Shown here: one piece after another, positions 8,964-18,100 of the stretch
Numbering within the stretch: position 1 is the first letter of the stretch
Layout of the letters: each line of letters opens with the position of its first letter
NCBI RefSeq assembly: GCF_051201625.1
Contig: NZ_CP179203.1
Coordinates: forward strand, 434,001-498,000
Direction of reading: 5' to 3'
Source: Shimia sp051201625
GTDB lineage: Bacteria > Pseudomonadota > Alphaproteobacteria > Rhodobacterales > Rhodobacteraceae
Length of the DNA: 64,000 bases
Program-made: the position numbers and the translations under genes
The notes under the pieces: model-generated
What the model was told of the DNA's origin: nothing
What the model saw: only the letters and a program-made list of their open reading frames with translations
Database searches by the model: none

Positions 8964-10196
8964 ATGACCTCATCGCCTTCCGGTTCCGTTGCAGCAGTTA
9001 AAAAAGCAAGCTGGCCTGTGCTTTTGGGCGTGTGGGGCGTCTATTACAGTTTCGGTGTGGCCATCGCGTCGATGGCACCGCTTGTGGGCGAGATTCGCGC
9101 GGATATTGACGTAAACAATACTATGATGGGCCTGATCCTCGGTGCGTGGCCGATCACCTATATCCTGTGTGCGATCCCCTGCGGGATGATGCTGGACCGT
9201 CTCGGCGCCCGGCGAATGCTGGCAATCTCGACGCTGATCATGGCGACCTCGTTAATGGTCCGGTCCTTGGCGGATACACCACTGGAGTTGTTCCTAGCGG
9301 TGGCACTCTTCGGTGCGGGCGGGCCGATGATCTCGGTTGGCGCGCCTGTGGTCATTGCGAAACTCTACGATGGCAAGGCGCGGGCCACCGCGATGGGTCT
9401 TTATGTGACTGGCCCATACCTAGGAGGGCTGGTCGCATTGGCGATCACCAATTCCGTTATTATGCCACTGACCGCGCAAAGCTGGCGTGGCGTGATGGTG
9501 GTCTATGCTGGGCTCGTGTTGTTAACTGGCGTGCTCTGGCTGCTGGTGTCGGCCCGACGCGCGGATGATATTGGCGCGCAGCCAGGCGGCAAAAAGTACA
9601 ACTTGAGCGCCTTCGCCAAGATCGTCGCTGTGCCGCAGGTGCGCCTGATCCTTGCGATGTCGGTCGGCGTGTTCTTTCTCAACCATGGGCTGAACAATTG
9701 GCTGCCCGAGATTCTGCGCAGCTATGGCTTCTCTCCGGTTGCAGCTGGCTATTGGGCCTCTTTGCCGCCTGCTGTTGGTATTTTGGGGGTGCTCGTTATC
9801 CCACGGCTGGCCACACCGGAACGGCGGTTGCTGGTTATGGCGTGCCTCTTCGGCGCAATGCTCGTCGCGAGCTTGTTGCTTCGGAGTGATCAACCCGCGC
9901 TTTTGGCAAGTGGGCTCATGTTGCAGGGTCTCGCGCGGGGCTCAATGATGACGGTCGCGATTATGCTCCTGATGGAGACTCCGGGCGTGCCGTCCGAGCG
10001 TCTTGGCCTCGCAGGAGGCATGTTTTTCACCGCTGCCGAGATCGGTGGTGTCCTCGGTCCTGTAACCCTCGGAACGCTGGCGCATTGGACTGGTGGCTTT
10101 GGCGTGCCGCTGTGGGCCGTCACTTTCGTTTGCATGGCGCTCTTCGCGGTCCTCAGTGTATTGTCGCGGAACACCATAAGCGCCAGCGCGACCTAA
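8964..10196 (+). CDS. MFS transporter
   Basis: A 410-residue membrane carrier with about twelve hydrophobic segments. The MFS loop 2-3 signature is visible as GMMLDRLGARRML. It sits three bases after the acyl-CoA dehydrogenase stop and closes the operon that starts at 1561. The cyanate/organic-acid (CynX/NarK-like) branch of MFS is plausible from length and pattern. It may be a second uptake route or an exporter for the pathway; the substrate is unknown. Confidence 0.85.
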   Translation: MTSSPSGSVAAVKKASWPVLLGVWGVYYSFGVAIASMAPLVGEIRADIDVNNTMMGLILGAWPITYILCAIPCGMMLDRLGARRMLAISTLIMATSLMVRSLADTPLELFLAVALFGAGGPMISVGAPVVIAKLYDGKARATAMGLYVTGPYLGGLVALAITNSVIMPLTAQSWRGVMVVYAGLVLLTGVLWLLVSARRADDIGAQPGGKKYNLSAFAKIVAVPQVRLILAMSVGVFFLNHGLNNWLPEILRSYGFSPVAAGYWASLPPAVGILGVLVIPRLATPERRLLVMACLFGAMLVASLLLRSDQPALLASGLMLQGLARGSMMTVAIMLLMETPGVPSERLGLAGGMFFTAAEIGGVLGPVTLGTLAHWTGGFGVPLWAVTFVCMALFAVLSVLSRNTISASAT

Positions 10197-10543
10197 CCTA
10201 GTAAAACCATCGGCCTTGGCTGAACAATCGGGCAGAGAATTCACACCTGCCGTTTCGACGAAGAGAACGTGCCATGTTGCGCTTTCGCCGAATGCGAAGT
10301 TTACAGAAGTTCGCCGCCGTTCACTCATCCGTTCATAATTATTTCAATCAGGAACATCACCTTTACTCACGCACCAATTTCAAGCTTAACCGTACCGCTG
10401 CTCTCACCGAATGGCGTCAACTTGGCGTGGCATAAGGGACAGCTTCACTGTCCTGGCGGAGACGAGTTCGAATTGGTCTGACAGCACCGGTGAAAGGCAT
10501 TAATTCTGGCAAACTGACCCGAGTTGTGGTTAAGCTGATCCCC
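10197..10543. other. Intergenic region before the vWA cassette
   Basis: About 350 bases without a convincing gene. No strong terminator follows the MFS gene. The right part carries the left copy of the direct repeat described at 10436-10491. Whether 10490-10543 is coding depends on which start the vWA gene uses. Confidence 0.5.
10436..10491 (+). repeat. Direct repeat with hairpin, left copy (copy 1)
   Basis: A stem GGACAG (10437-10442) / CTGTCC (10448-10453) with a five-base loop is followed by GAGTTCGAATTGGTCTG (10465-10480) and CAGCACCGGT. The same order of hairpin, TTCG-ATTGGTCTG-CAGC and ACCGGT recurs at 15989-16048, on the other side of the three-gene cassette. A third partial copy is at 26140-26185. 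Spacing is conserved between copies. I cannot assign it to a known element. Confidence 0.6.
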
Positions 10544-12847
10544 ATGTTGGCCTTTGATCGAGTTTGTGTAACGCGCTGGCTGACGCGTTTTACAATTATA
10601 TTTTCTTGCTTTGGTTTGGCGATGCCGGCCGTCGCCCGGGATTTTTTGCACGACAATACGCCAACCATTATTATTTACGATCAGGAAGGGCGGCCGGGCG
10701 AGTGGGCTCTTTTTCTGGCGCCTAAGATCTCCATTTTTGCCAAGTTTCTGACTGACAACGCCCACTTATTGGCCGGAAGAGAGGATGTTTCCCTTCGCCG
10801 CACCTCAACTGGCACTAGTGGCAACCCTGAGCCCGACTGCAAAACCTCAGAAGTTGAATTTTCGTTTGGAGAAGCACCCGAGGTCGATCAGTTGGCTCGT
10901 TTTGCCGGGAAACTGGTGGCAGATGGCCATCAAGCTGGCCCAGGCGCAGCACTTTCTCAGGCCGTCGATGATCTCAAAGCCATTGGTGGCGGGCGGATTA
11001 TTTACTTTGGCGACACGCTTTCAACCTGTGAGGACGACCCTCTTTGGGTTGCGGAAAACACCGGTGACGATGTTCAGATAGATGTGGTTGCAATCGGGCC
11101 GATCAATCAGGTCCATTCATTGTCTGAACTGGCACTTTCCTCAGGGGGCAATTTTTTTCACATAGGCTATCCGGGAAAAGGTGGCGAGCTCGGCGGGGAA
11201 CCGCCGCAGGCGGAACTGACCGAAGGTGCAGGCGAAGGCGAGATGGAGCTGGGCGATATGCCACCTGGTGACCTGCCCCAAAAAGAGGGCGAGACCCAGG
11301 ACAGCTTCGGAATAGATTTTAGCGGCCCCTTGTTTCCCGGTGGCGGTTCTGGGAGTTCACTTAGCCAGGTCAATACCGGCGTGGAAGATTGTCCAGCCTT
11401 TGATCATCTGTCGCAAAACCTGCTGGATTATTCAAAAGGGGTTGAAAAAACCAATGATGAAACACCGCTGGAAGATCCGGTGGCCATTGCATTCATTCTT
11501 GATTCAAGCGGTTCAATGGCTGGTCGGCAGGGTGGCAAAACCAAAATGCAGATCGCCAAAGATGCCCTTGGCACAGCGATTAGTGGGCTTGATAACGCCA
11601 ATGTCATTGCCAGCCTAAGCGCGTATGGCTTTGACACCAGTGTCAAAAAAACCGCCTTGGCCAGTTGCCCGAACACAGCGCAAATTGTGCCCTTTGGCAA
11701 GAATCAAGCCCGAAGAATAGCAAGGACAGCCAACCGCTTGACGGCCTATGGTTACACGCCTCTTGCTTCTTCGCTCAGAAATGCAGGGGCCAGCCTGCAA
11801 TCGGTGCAGGCAAGCCGCCGGTTTACGGTTTTAATTTCAGACGGCGAAGAAACCTGCGGCGGTGATCCCGTGGCCGAGGCGGCCGCACTGGCCAGCGCCG
11901 GGGTTGAGGTTACGACCTATGTTGTAGGTTATGATCTGGATGCCAAGCAAAAGGCCGAACTTGAAGCGGTGGCAAATGCCGGCGGCACACAGTTTATCAA
12001 TGCGCGCGATGGCAAATCTCTGGCCCGCGAGCTTAAGGAAATTGTCAACGTCGCGATTGAAAAAACTGAACGGATTGCGCCAAGCTGCGAAAACCCGGTT
12101 CAGGGCGGGTTGTCGCCACTTGAGGCAACTGTGCTCCCTCCCGGCATTTACACGGTCGGTGAGGTCTTGAAGAAAGGCGAATACCGTTATTACGCCATCC
12201 CCACCCGCGAAGGTGAACGCGCCAATATTCGGGCGCTTATCCAATCGCGCCAGCATTTTGCAACGGATGACGGCTACAAAGAAAACCCATACGCCATAAC
12301 GTCAATGACGGTGCAGACCTTCCATCCCGATGGCACACCAACCAAAGGCGTTTCGGCCCGCGACCACGGTATTCCCGGCACCGCTTTTGATGCGACATTC
12401 GTGGATACCACGGGTGGCGGGTTCATTTTTGGCATTGGTGATAATTATAATATTCTGTCGCCTGACAGTTTGTTTGAAGTCTCAATTCACCCGTTTGCCG
12501 ACAATGACGACGGTGATGCCGGCAGCGACAAAGCCGGTGATGATTTTGTAACTCTGGGAACCAGTGGCCGGGGGTCGGGGCATTTCGGTTTTCAGGATGT
12601 AGAGGATGTCTGGCGTTATGATCCCGGCGGAAAGCCTGGTTTCACGGTTTCGCTGAACCTGTCCAAGGGCGATCCGCGCTACCGGATATCCGTGTTTGAC
12701 GAGGAAAGCGGCAAACGCATCGGGCGCGGCAACAACAAGGCAGTGTCGGTTGAGGCGAAAGGCCCGGTGCGGATTTTGCTTGAAAACCGGTCCCCCACTT
12801 TACGCAGCACTGCGGCGGCTTACGATCTGGTGGTGTCGCATGACTAA
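10544..12847 (+). CDS. Exported protein with tandem von Willebrand A domains
   Basis: A protein of about 767 residues, counting from the ATG at 10544. The first 31 residues form a signal peptide (core FTIIFSCFGLAMPAVA). Residues about 38-208 look like a degenerate vWA domain: IYFGDTLSTCEDDP matches VLISDGEETCGGDP of the second domain in position and spacing, but the first domain lacks a DxSxS motif. A Gly/acidic linker (about 212-272) precedes a canonical vWA domain (about 310-510) with the MIDAS motifs DSSGS (320-324), a Thr in GYTPLASS, and SDGEET (432-437). The C-terminal 230 residues have a beta-rich pattern. A GTG at 10490 gives an 18-residue longer form; neither start has a clear ribosome site. 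Its last eight bases overlap the next gene. Confidence 0.85.
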   Translation: MLAFDRVCVTRWLTRFTIIFSCFGLAMPAVARDFLHDNTPTIIIYDQEGRPGEWALFLAPKISIFAKFLTDNAHLLAGREDVSLRRTSTGTSGNPEPDCKTSEVEFSFGEAPEVDQLARFAGKLVADGHQAGPGAALSQAVDDLKAIGGGRIIYFGDTLSTCEDDPLWVAENTGDDVQIDVVAIGPINQVHSLSELALSSGGNFFHIGYPGKGGELGGEPPQAELTEGAGEGEMELGDMPPGDLPQKEGETQDSFGIDFSGPLFPGGGSGSSLSQVNTGVEDCPAFDHLSQNLLDYSKGVEKTNDETPLEDPVAIAFILDSSGSMAGRQGGKTKMQIAKDALGTAISGLDNANVIASLSAYGFDTSVKKTALASCPNTAQIVPFGKNQARRIARTANRLTAYGYTPLASSLRNAGASLQSVQASRRFTVLISDGEETCGGDPVAEAAALASAGVEVTTYVVGYDLDAKQKAELEAVANAGGTQFINARDGKSLARELKEIVNVAIEKTERIAPSCENPVQGGLSPLEATVLPPGIYTVGEVLKKGEYRYYAIPTREGERANIRALIQSRQHFATDDGYKENPYAITSMTVQTFHPDGTPTKGVSARDHGIPGTAFDATFVDTTGGGFIFGIGDNYNILSPDSLFEVSIHPFADNDDGDAGSDKAGDDFVTLGTSGRGSGHFGFQDVEDVWRYDPGGKPGFTVSLNLSKGDPRYRISVFDEESGKRIGRGNNKAVSVEAKGPVRILLENRSPTLRSTAAAYDLVVSHD

Positions 12848-14066
12848 GGGCCCGATCAAGGCAGCCTTTGTTGCAGGAGTGCTATTTGTGGCGACGCAAG
12901 CGGCATCTAAGGATTTAAGCGAGACCTTAAGATCAACCGCGCAAAATTACGTCGATGAGATGATAATCGCGGCTCAAAATCAGGCACGTTTGGGCAAAGA
13001 CGAAACAGATCCCGGCTATACCGCCCTGCTTGCAGAAGACGAACGCTGGATGAACCCACGGGCAAAAATCGGCATTGGGCCAGTGACGACCCATATGGCA
13101 CTTTATTCTGCGATCCGGGGCGCCGCCGGGCACGTCGCTTTGGCGCAAGAGGCCGCGCGGGTTGATATTGCCTTAAGCTATGATGAATTCCCAAACCTTG
13201 AGTGGCCCGCCGAAGTGGACTTCATTCTGGTTAAGGATGAATGGCGGTTGCGGGCCGTGAGGCTGGGCATCCGGCGCCCGCTGCCTGTGACGGCCAGCCC
13301 TGCGGACGTGCTTACCACCTATGTTGAGCAGATGCAGCACCATCTGGCCCGGCGCGACGCGCTGGATGATGACAGCTGGACGCGACAAAACCTTGGTCGC
13401 AACTGGACGCTTGGTGGTGGTGGTTACTGGCGGTGGCTCAAAGATTGTAAAAAGGCCGAGGCCGATATTTGCCTGAAAGCGCGCCTTGGCAGCGCGCTGC
13501 TTTGGTCAACACTGGCGCTAGATCGTGAAAAAACTGTTGAAATCGGTGACATTTCGGGGGGGCCGGATGCGCCCGCAGCAGAAATAACCGTCAAAATTAA
13601 ACGCCGCACAATGGTTGAAGAGCGCAAGTTTGCGGTCACATTTCTGAAAGATAAACGTCACGGCTGGCAGATCTCTGCGCTAACAAAAAACGACGAAACC
13701 GTCGAACCAGATGCGGTTGACCTGACGGTTGATGCCAGCAACGGAACAGCTTTGGTGGCGTCTCTTTTGAAGGCAATGATCGGGCCGGATGCGCCGGATA
13801 GCATGGCTTTGATGGCTGATCCTTCAATACTTGATCCTTACTTTGCAGATACTCGCGATGGTCAAAAAGCCGCGGCCAAGGTGATGACCCTAAAATCCAT
13901 GCTGCCCGTTTTTGGCATCAAGGCGGAAAACGCCGTATATGAAACTTTGCCGGGCGGACAGGTGCAGGTATCTTTCAAGGATGCGCGGGCCACCGCCCCG
14001 ACTTTGGTGTTTTCAATTGCCAACGACGCGAGTGGCGCGAAAATCACCGCGATGGAAAGCCGGTAG
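12840..14066 (+). CDS. Exported protein of unknown function (middle gene of vWA cassette)
   Basis: I do not recognise this family. The product has 408 residues with a signal peptide (KAAFVAGVLFVATQAAS) and no further membrane segment. The region from about 25 to 250 is helical and rich in Trp and charged residues (WMNPRAKIGIG, WRLRAVRLGIRRP, GGGGYWRWL). Two Cys lie close together in DCKKAEADICL. The start at 12840 overlaps the vWA stop, and 14066 is followed after one base by the next ATG, so the three genes almost certainly form one transcript. An open frame upstream to 12696 is a shadow of the vWA gene. Confidence 0.75.
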   Translation: MTKGPIKAAFVAGVLFVATQAASKDLSETLRSTAQNYVDEMIIAAQNQARLGKDETDPGYTALLAEDERWMNPRAKIGIGPVTTHMALYSAIRGAAGHVALAQEAARVDIALSYDEFPNLEWPAEVDFILVKDEWRLRAVRLGIRRPLPVTASPADVLTTYVEQMQHHLARRDALDDDSWTRQNLGRNWTLGGGGYWRWLKDCKKAEADICLKARLGSALLWSTLALDREKTVEIGDISGGPDAPAAEITVKIKRRTMVEERKFAVTFLKDKRHGWQISALTKNDETVEPDAVDLTVDASNGTALVASLLKAMIGPDAPDSMALMADPSILDPYFADTRDGQKAAAKVMTLKSMLPVFGIKAENAVYETLPGGQVQVSFKDARATAPTLVFSIANDASGAKITAMESR

Positions 14067-14067
14067 A

Positions 14068-15879
14068 ATGAAAAACCTGATACTTGCAATTATTGCGACC
14101 GCCGCCGCATTGGTTTCTGGCGCACCAGTTGCAAAAGCCGAAATACTTGAAAGTGGTCACGCAACGATTGAATATGACCCCCTGCATGGCTCGATGGCGT
14201 TTACAGTCGCGCAGACCATCGACGATGTTTACCCCGAAATGTACGCATTCTTTGCCCAGATCAATGGATTTGACGCCGCAAAAGTCCCGGTTCTGGTTGG
14301 CAATACGGCTGCATTCAAAGAAGAACAGCATGAACAGATATTGTTAGGTGGTGACGCACCCAAGGCGACCGTTGAAGCCCACGGGGCCTTTCGGCTGGTG
14401 ATTGATCCCGACAATGTTTCGGATCTGGGAGGATTGAAAACAACCGTCATTCACGAGCTTTTCCATCACCTTTCTTACCGCTCTGGTGTTGTTCAGTATA
14501 GTGCGCTCAGCCCACAGGATTATTGGCTGGTCGAAGGTACAGCAGAGGTCGCGGAATACTATTTCAACACCCCAAATACGCATAAAAGGCTTAGGTTTGA
14601 AAACTACCTCCATCATTCAGCACGCCACCAGAATGTTGGCTTGTTGAACGCCGCGCATTATGCGGCCTTTTTTGTCTACTATCTGATGGAGCAAAATAAT
14701 CAGAGCTTTCAGGAACTCATGAGCCAGTACTCAGCAACCAAAGACGGTGCGGCGGTTGCTGGCAGCATGGGGCTGGATCAGTATTGGGCGGATTTCACCA
14801 AGGCCATGTTCAACCGTGATCCGGTTAATCCGATAATCGTTGACGGATCACCCTTAACCTTTGGAAGCGGTGAAAACCTTGCGCCGAATTTTGGTGAGCC
14901 GGGGCACCTTTTGGAAGTGCCACAAACCGGTACGGTCAAAACTGAAATAGCCCTGCCATCGCTATCGTGGCAGCATGTGATGCTTAACGTCGATCCGGGA
15001 CTGGATTGGTTTGACGTGCATTTCGGTGATCTGGGCGATGATCCCGATTTCATCGTGCATGCATTTCTAAAGAAAAAAGGCGGCGACACATACACCTACG
15101 AGGACTGGACCGATAAAACCTTTCGCCGCGTTTGCAATGAACAAGAAGGTCCCTGCAAGAACGAACAGCTTGATGATGTTCAAAAGGTAGCCCTGATAAT
15201 GGGCAACATATCGCTTGAAAACTCACTTGACGGAACCTTGGTTGCCGGGGGTTTGGGCAAGAAATGGAAGTTGAAGGAAATGCAGGTCAGTCAAACACTG
15301 ATTGTTCCGGCAACAGGCGAGGATCTGACGTTGGAATTCGGACCTGACGGTGTGATTTTGGTAAAATCCAAAGGCTGGTGGCTGAAATTTCCGCCCGACC
15401 ATTTTCCACCCTCAACGTCGTCTCTTGCGTATAAATACGTTAACAAATTCTGCCGCTTTAAGGGATTTGTTAAGTTTCAACGCATGATGAACACCGCCAA
15501 AGCCGAATATGAAGAGGATAAAGCCCGCGTCAAACTCACCTGGAAAACCGGGCGGATTGAAAAAGGAGGATTGGTTAATACCCCATCGGGCTGGTGGTGC
15601 GATTTCCAGCAACTTCTTTTGGATGGCGGCACCACAGGTGGCGTTGGAACGGCCGCTGCGATTGCAAGGACCTTCACCAACCTTAACACCAAAAAATACC
15701 CTTCGGGCAGTTTCGCGAGCAAGCTTTCCGGTGTCATGAAGGCGATGATGAGCCTGCAGGTGCCCCCGTCAGGTTCAAAAGAACTGGTGATGTATAAAAT
15801 ACTCGAAGGACCGGGCGCGAACGAATTGCAGGTTGAGCTTCAGGGCAATGTCAGGGCCTTTTTCACGGTGGTTGAGTGA
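14068..15879 (+). CDS. Exported gluzincin-like zinc metallopeptidase
   Basis: A 603-residue protein with a clear signal peptide (MKNLILAIIATAAALVSG, then AKA; cleavage near 24). The sequence HELFHH at 129-134 is an HExxH zinc motif, and WLVEGTAEVAEYY supplies a second glutamate at 156, 22 residues after the last zinc His. This is the gluzincin (peptidase MA) arrangement. The preceding block KTTVIHELF fits the active-site helix. The remaining 430 residues show no recognised domain; they contain Trp/Lys-rich stretches and a CRFKGF/WWCDFQQLL pair of cysteines. It is the last gene of the cassette. The family assignment rests on motif geometry only; the overall sequence is not familiar. Confidence 0.75.
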   Translation: MKNLILAIIATAAALVSGAPVAKAEILESGHATIEYDPLHGSMAFTVAQTIDDVYPEMYAFFAQINGFDAAKVPVLVGNTAAFKEEQHEQILLGGDAPKATVEAHGAFRLVIDPDNVSDLGGLKTTVIHELFHHLSYRSGVVQYSALSPQDYWLVEGTAEVAEYYFNTPNTHKRLRFENYLHHSARHQNVGLLNAAHYAAFFVYYLMEQNNQSFQELMSQYSATKDGAAVAGSMGLDQYWADFTKAMFNRDPVNPIIVDGSPLTFGSGENLAPNFGEPGHLLEVPQTGTVKTEIALPSLSWQHVMLNVDPGLDWFDVHFGDLGDDPDFIVHAFLKKKGGDTYTYEDWTDKTFRRVCNEQEGPCKNEQLDDVQKVALIMGNISLENSLDGTLVAGGLGKKWKLKEMQVSQTLIVPATGEDLTLEFGPDGVILVKSKGWWLKFPPDHFPPSTSSLAYKYVNKFCRFKGFVKFQRMMNTAKAEYEEDKARVKLTWKTGRIEKGGLVNTPSGWWCDFQQLLLDGGTTGGVGTAAAIARTFTNLNTKKYPSGSFASKLSGVMKAMMSLQVPPSGSKELVMYKILEGPGANELQVELQGNVRAFFTVVE

Positions 15880-16286
15880 CAAACTGAAGGCAAACACCGC
15901 GTGTTTTACATGATAAAATCAGAACGCAGCCGCTGCATTTTGAATTGGCCCGCCGCTATTACTGATTGACGTGACTTCCGAGAATAAAGGGGACAGACTT
16001 TCTGTCCTCCCTCAGACTGTTTCGCATTGGTCTGCCAGCTCCACCGGTCGTCGGCATCGTGCTCGCAGCGCTCAACCACGGCGACAGGATTAAAGCCGTT
16101 GATGTCGATGCGATCACTTTTTTGAAGATCTGTTTTACGTTCCGTGTTTCGAACTACTCGTCTGTTTCGGCCGTGCGCATCAAACTGCAAGGAATTCAGC
16201 CCCTCATTTGAGGGCGATCGGTAAGGATTTGGAAATACCACGGCCGGGTACGATCTGGCCGCGTTGATAATGCCTATCGTGACGGA
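15880..16286. other. Intergenic region after the vWA cassette
   Basis: About 400 bases with no credible gene. It holds the right copy of the flanking repeat (15989-16048). A short frame across 16170-16240 (LRAIGKDLEIPRPGT) looks like it could be a decayed coding fragment but is too short to identify. The opposing genes at 14068-15879 and 16287-17234 converge here. Confidence 0.4.
15989..16048 (+). repeat. Direct repeat with hairpin, right copy (copy 2)
   Basis: The stem GGACAGA (15991-15997) / TCTGTCC (16001-16007) with a three-base loop is followed by TTCGCATTGGTCTGCCAG (16021-16037) and CACCGGT. The order and spacing match copy 1 at 10436-10491 in the same orientation. AAAGGGGACAG preceding the stem resembles the left copy's ATAAGGGACAG. 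Confidence 0.6.
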
Positions 16287-17234
16287 TTAGCTCTGGAACG
16301 ATTTCTCGATCATATCCAACGTCTCCATCGATGACAGAACTTCATGGACCGAGCCGTTTGGCTCGCGGCCTTCGCTGATCGCGGCGATGAACTCCCGGTC
16401 AATCAGTTCGATCCCGTTATTCGAGATGGCTACATCTGACAGGTCAATCTGATTCTCACGCCCGTCAAAAAGGTCGTCATAGCGCGCGATATAGGTGCCA
16501 TGGTCGCAAATGTAGCGAAAGAAGGTGCCTAGAGGACCGTCATTGTTAAATGATAGTGACAGGGTGCAGATCGCGCCTGACGGCACTTTCATGCCGATCG
16601 TCATGTCCATCGCAATTCCCAGTTCTGGATGCGGCGGGCCCTGAATGCCGAAGGCTTCGGTCGCGACCTCGCCGGTCTGGTATTGGAACAGGTCCACGGT
16701 GTGGCAGGCGTGGTGCCACAACAAATGGTCCGTCCAGCTGCGTGGCTCACCCTTTGCGTTCATGTTCGAGCGGCGAAAGAAATAGGTCTGCACATCCATC
16801 TGCTGGATTTTCAATTTTCCTGCCCGGATCTTGTTGTTGATCCATTGATGCGAGGGGTTATAACGGCGCACCTGACCGGCCATGGCTAGAACGCCGGTTT
16901 CCCTCTGCACTTCGCAAATGCGACGCGCGTCCTCCAGCGAGTCCGAAATCGGAATCTCGATGAACACTGGCTTGCCAGCACGCATACAGGCAATCGCCTG
17001 CTCGGTGTGAAGCTGTGTCGGCGTGGCGAGGATCACCGCATCCACGTCGTCGCGTGAAATACAATCCGCTAGTTTGGTCGAGGCGTGCGTGATACCGCGC
17101 TCGGTGGCCAAGGCATCAATCTTTGCCCGGGTCGGTCCCATGATCGACGTCACTTTGACTTCGTCGATTGCGTCCAGTGCCTCAAGGTGCTTTATCCCAA
17201 AAGCACCGTAGGCCCCTGCTACACAAATACGCAT
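16287..17234 (-). CDS. ligC: 4-carboxy-2-hydroxymuconate-6-semialdehyde dehydrogenase
   Basis: A 315-residue Gfo/Idh/MocA-fold oxidoreductase that converts the ring-cleavage product CHMS (as its hemiacetal) to 2-pyrone-4,6-dicarboxylate with NAD(P). An N-terminal Rossmann fold starts MRICVAGAYGAFGIKHLE. The blocks DAVILATPTQLHTEQAIACM, QQMDVQTYFFRR and NMNAKGEPRSWTDHLLWHHA match what I recall of Sphingobium SYK-6 LigC closely. It is third in the run ligA-ligB-ligC, with 14 bases between ligB and ligC. Its product is the substrate of the lactonase encoded at 22521-23408. Confidence 0.93.
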   Translation of the reverse strand: MRICVAGAYGAFGIKHLEALDAIDEVKVTSIMGPTRAKIDALATERGITHASTKLADCISRDDVDAVILATPTQLHTEQAIACMRAGKPVFIEIPISDSLEDARRICEVQRETGVLAMAGQVRRYNPSHQWINNKIRAGKLKIQQMDVQTYFFRRSNMNAKGEPRSWTDHLLWHHACHTVDLFQYQTGEVATEAFGIQGPPHPELGIAMDMTIGMKVPSGAICTLSLSFNNDGPLGTFFRYICDHGTYIARYDDLFDGRENQIDLSDVAISNNGIELIDREFIAAISEGREPNGSVHEVLSSMETLDMIEKSFQS

Positions 17235-17248
17235 TCGGCGTTCCTTTC

Positions 17249-18100
17249 TCAGGCGTGATTTTCGAAAATTATATGGCCCACAGCGGTGTTCGACGCCGGA
17301 ACGTGATAAAAACGGCGCACTTCGGTGATGTCATCGTTTAGCGCGCCGCGCATGACGTGCCACATGACCATCTCAACCCCTTCAGAGCCCGCCTCGCGCA
17401 AATACTCGATATGTGGCATCTGGCTGAGGCCAACCGGGTCAGAGGTCAGACGGTCGAGGAAGTCTTTGTCCCATTCCGGGTTGATCAGACCGGCGCGTTT
17501 GTACTGCAACTGGTGGCTCATGCCGCCGGTGCCGTAGATGTGAACTTTGAGATCCTCATCATAGCTTTTAATCGCCTTTCCGATCGCCTTGCCAAGGTTG
17601 TAGCAGCGGTTTCCCGTGGGGGCAGGGTACTGAACAACGTTGACGCAAAGCGGTATGACTAGGGCCGGCCACGCTCCATCTTGAGGGATTTCGCCATACA
17701 TCACCGACAAAGGCACGGTCAGACCGTGGTCCACCTCCATCTCGTTCATGATGGTGATGTCAAACTCATCGAGGATCAACGACTGCGCGATATGGCTCGC
17801 CATTTTTTGGTGGTTTTTTACCACTGGAACAGGACGCGGGCCGAACCCCTCGTCGGCTGGCTGAAAATCAGCCGCACAACCCAGTGCAAAGGTCGGAATG
17901 CAGGACGCGTCAAAGGCCGTACAGTGGTCGTTATAAACCATGAAAATCACATCTGGATTATTCTCTTTCTGCCATTCGCGCGATTTTTTGAAGCCTTCGA
18001 AAACCGGTTGCCAATAGGGCTCGTGCGTATTGCCAAGATCCATAGCGACGCCAATCGCCGGGACGTGAGAACACCCAATGCCTGCCGTGATACGTGCCAT
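17249..18100 (-). CDS. ligB: Protocatechuate 4,5-dioxygenase beta subunit, copy 1
   Basis: Catalytic subunit (283 residues) of the class III extradiol dioxygenase that opens protocatechuate between C4 and C5. Known Fe(II) ligands of LigB are His12, His61 and Glu242. Here they correspond to His12 in GCSHVPA, His59 in VYNDHC and the Glu in EGVEMVMW; the catalytic His is in GTGGMSHQL. I start at the ATG at 18100 (MARITAG), which overlaps the ligA stop by one base; the frame is open five codons further upstream but those overlap ligA. With ligA it forms the alpha2beta2 enzyme. Confidence 0.93.
   Translation of the reverse strand: MARITAGIGCSHVPAIGVAMDLGNTHEPYWQPVFEGFKKSREWQKENNPDVIFMVYNDHCTAFDASCIPTFALGCAADFQPADEGFGPRPVPVVKNHQKMASHIAQSLILDEFDITIMNEMEVDHGLTVPLSVMYGEIPQDGAWPALVIPLCVNVVQYPAPTGNRCYNLGKAIGKAIKSYDEDLKVHIYGTGGMSHQLQYKRAGLINPEWDKDFLDRLTSDPVGLSQMPHIEYLREAGSEGVEMVMWHVMRGALNDDITEVRRFYHVPASNTAVGHIIFENHA

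Noticed and set aside
15906..16241. Minus-strand frame of 111 codons between the cassette and ligC
   Set aside because: It runs through the direct repeat and shows no ribosome site or familiar pattern.
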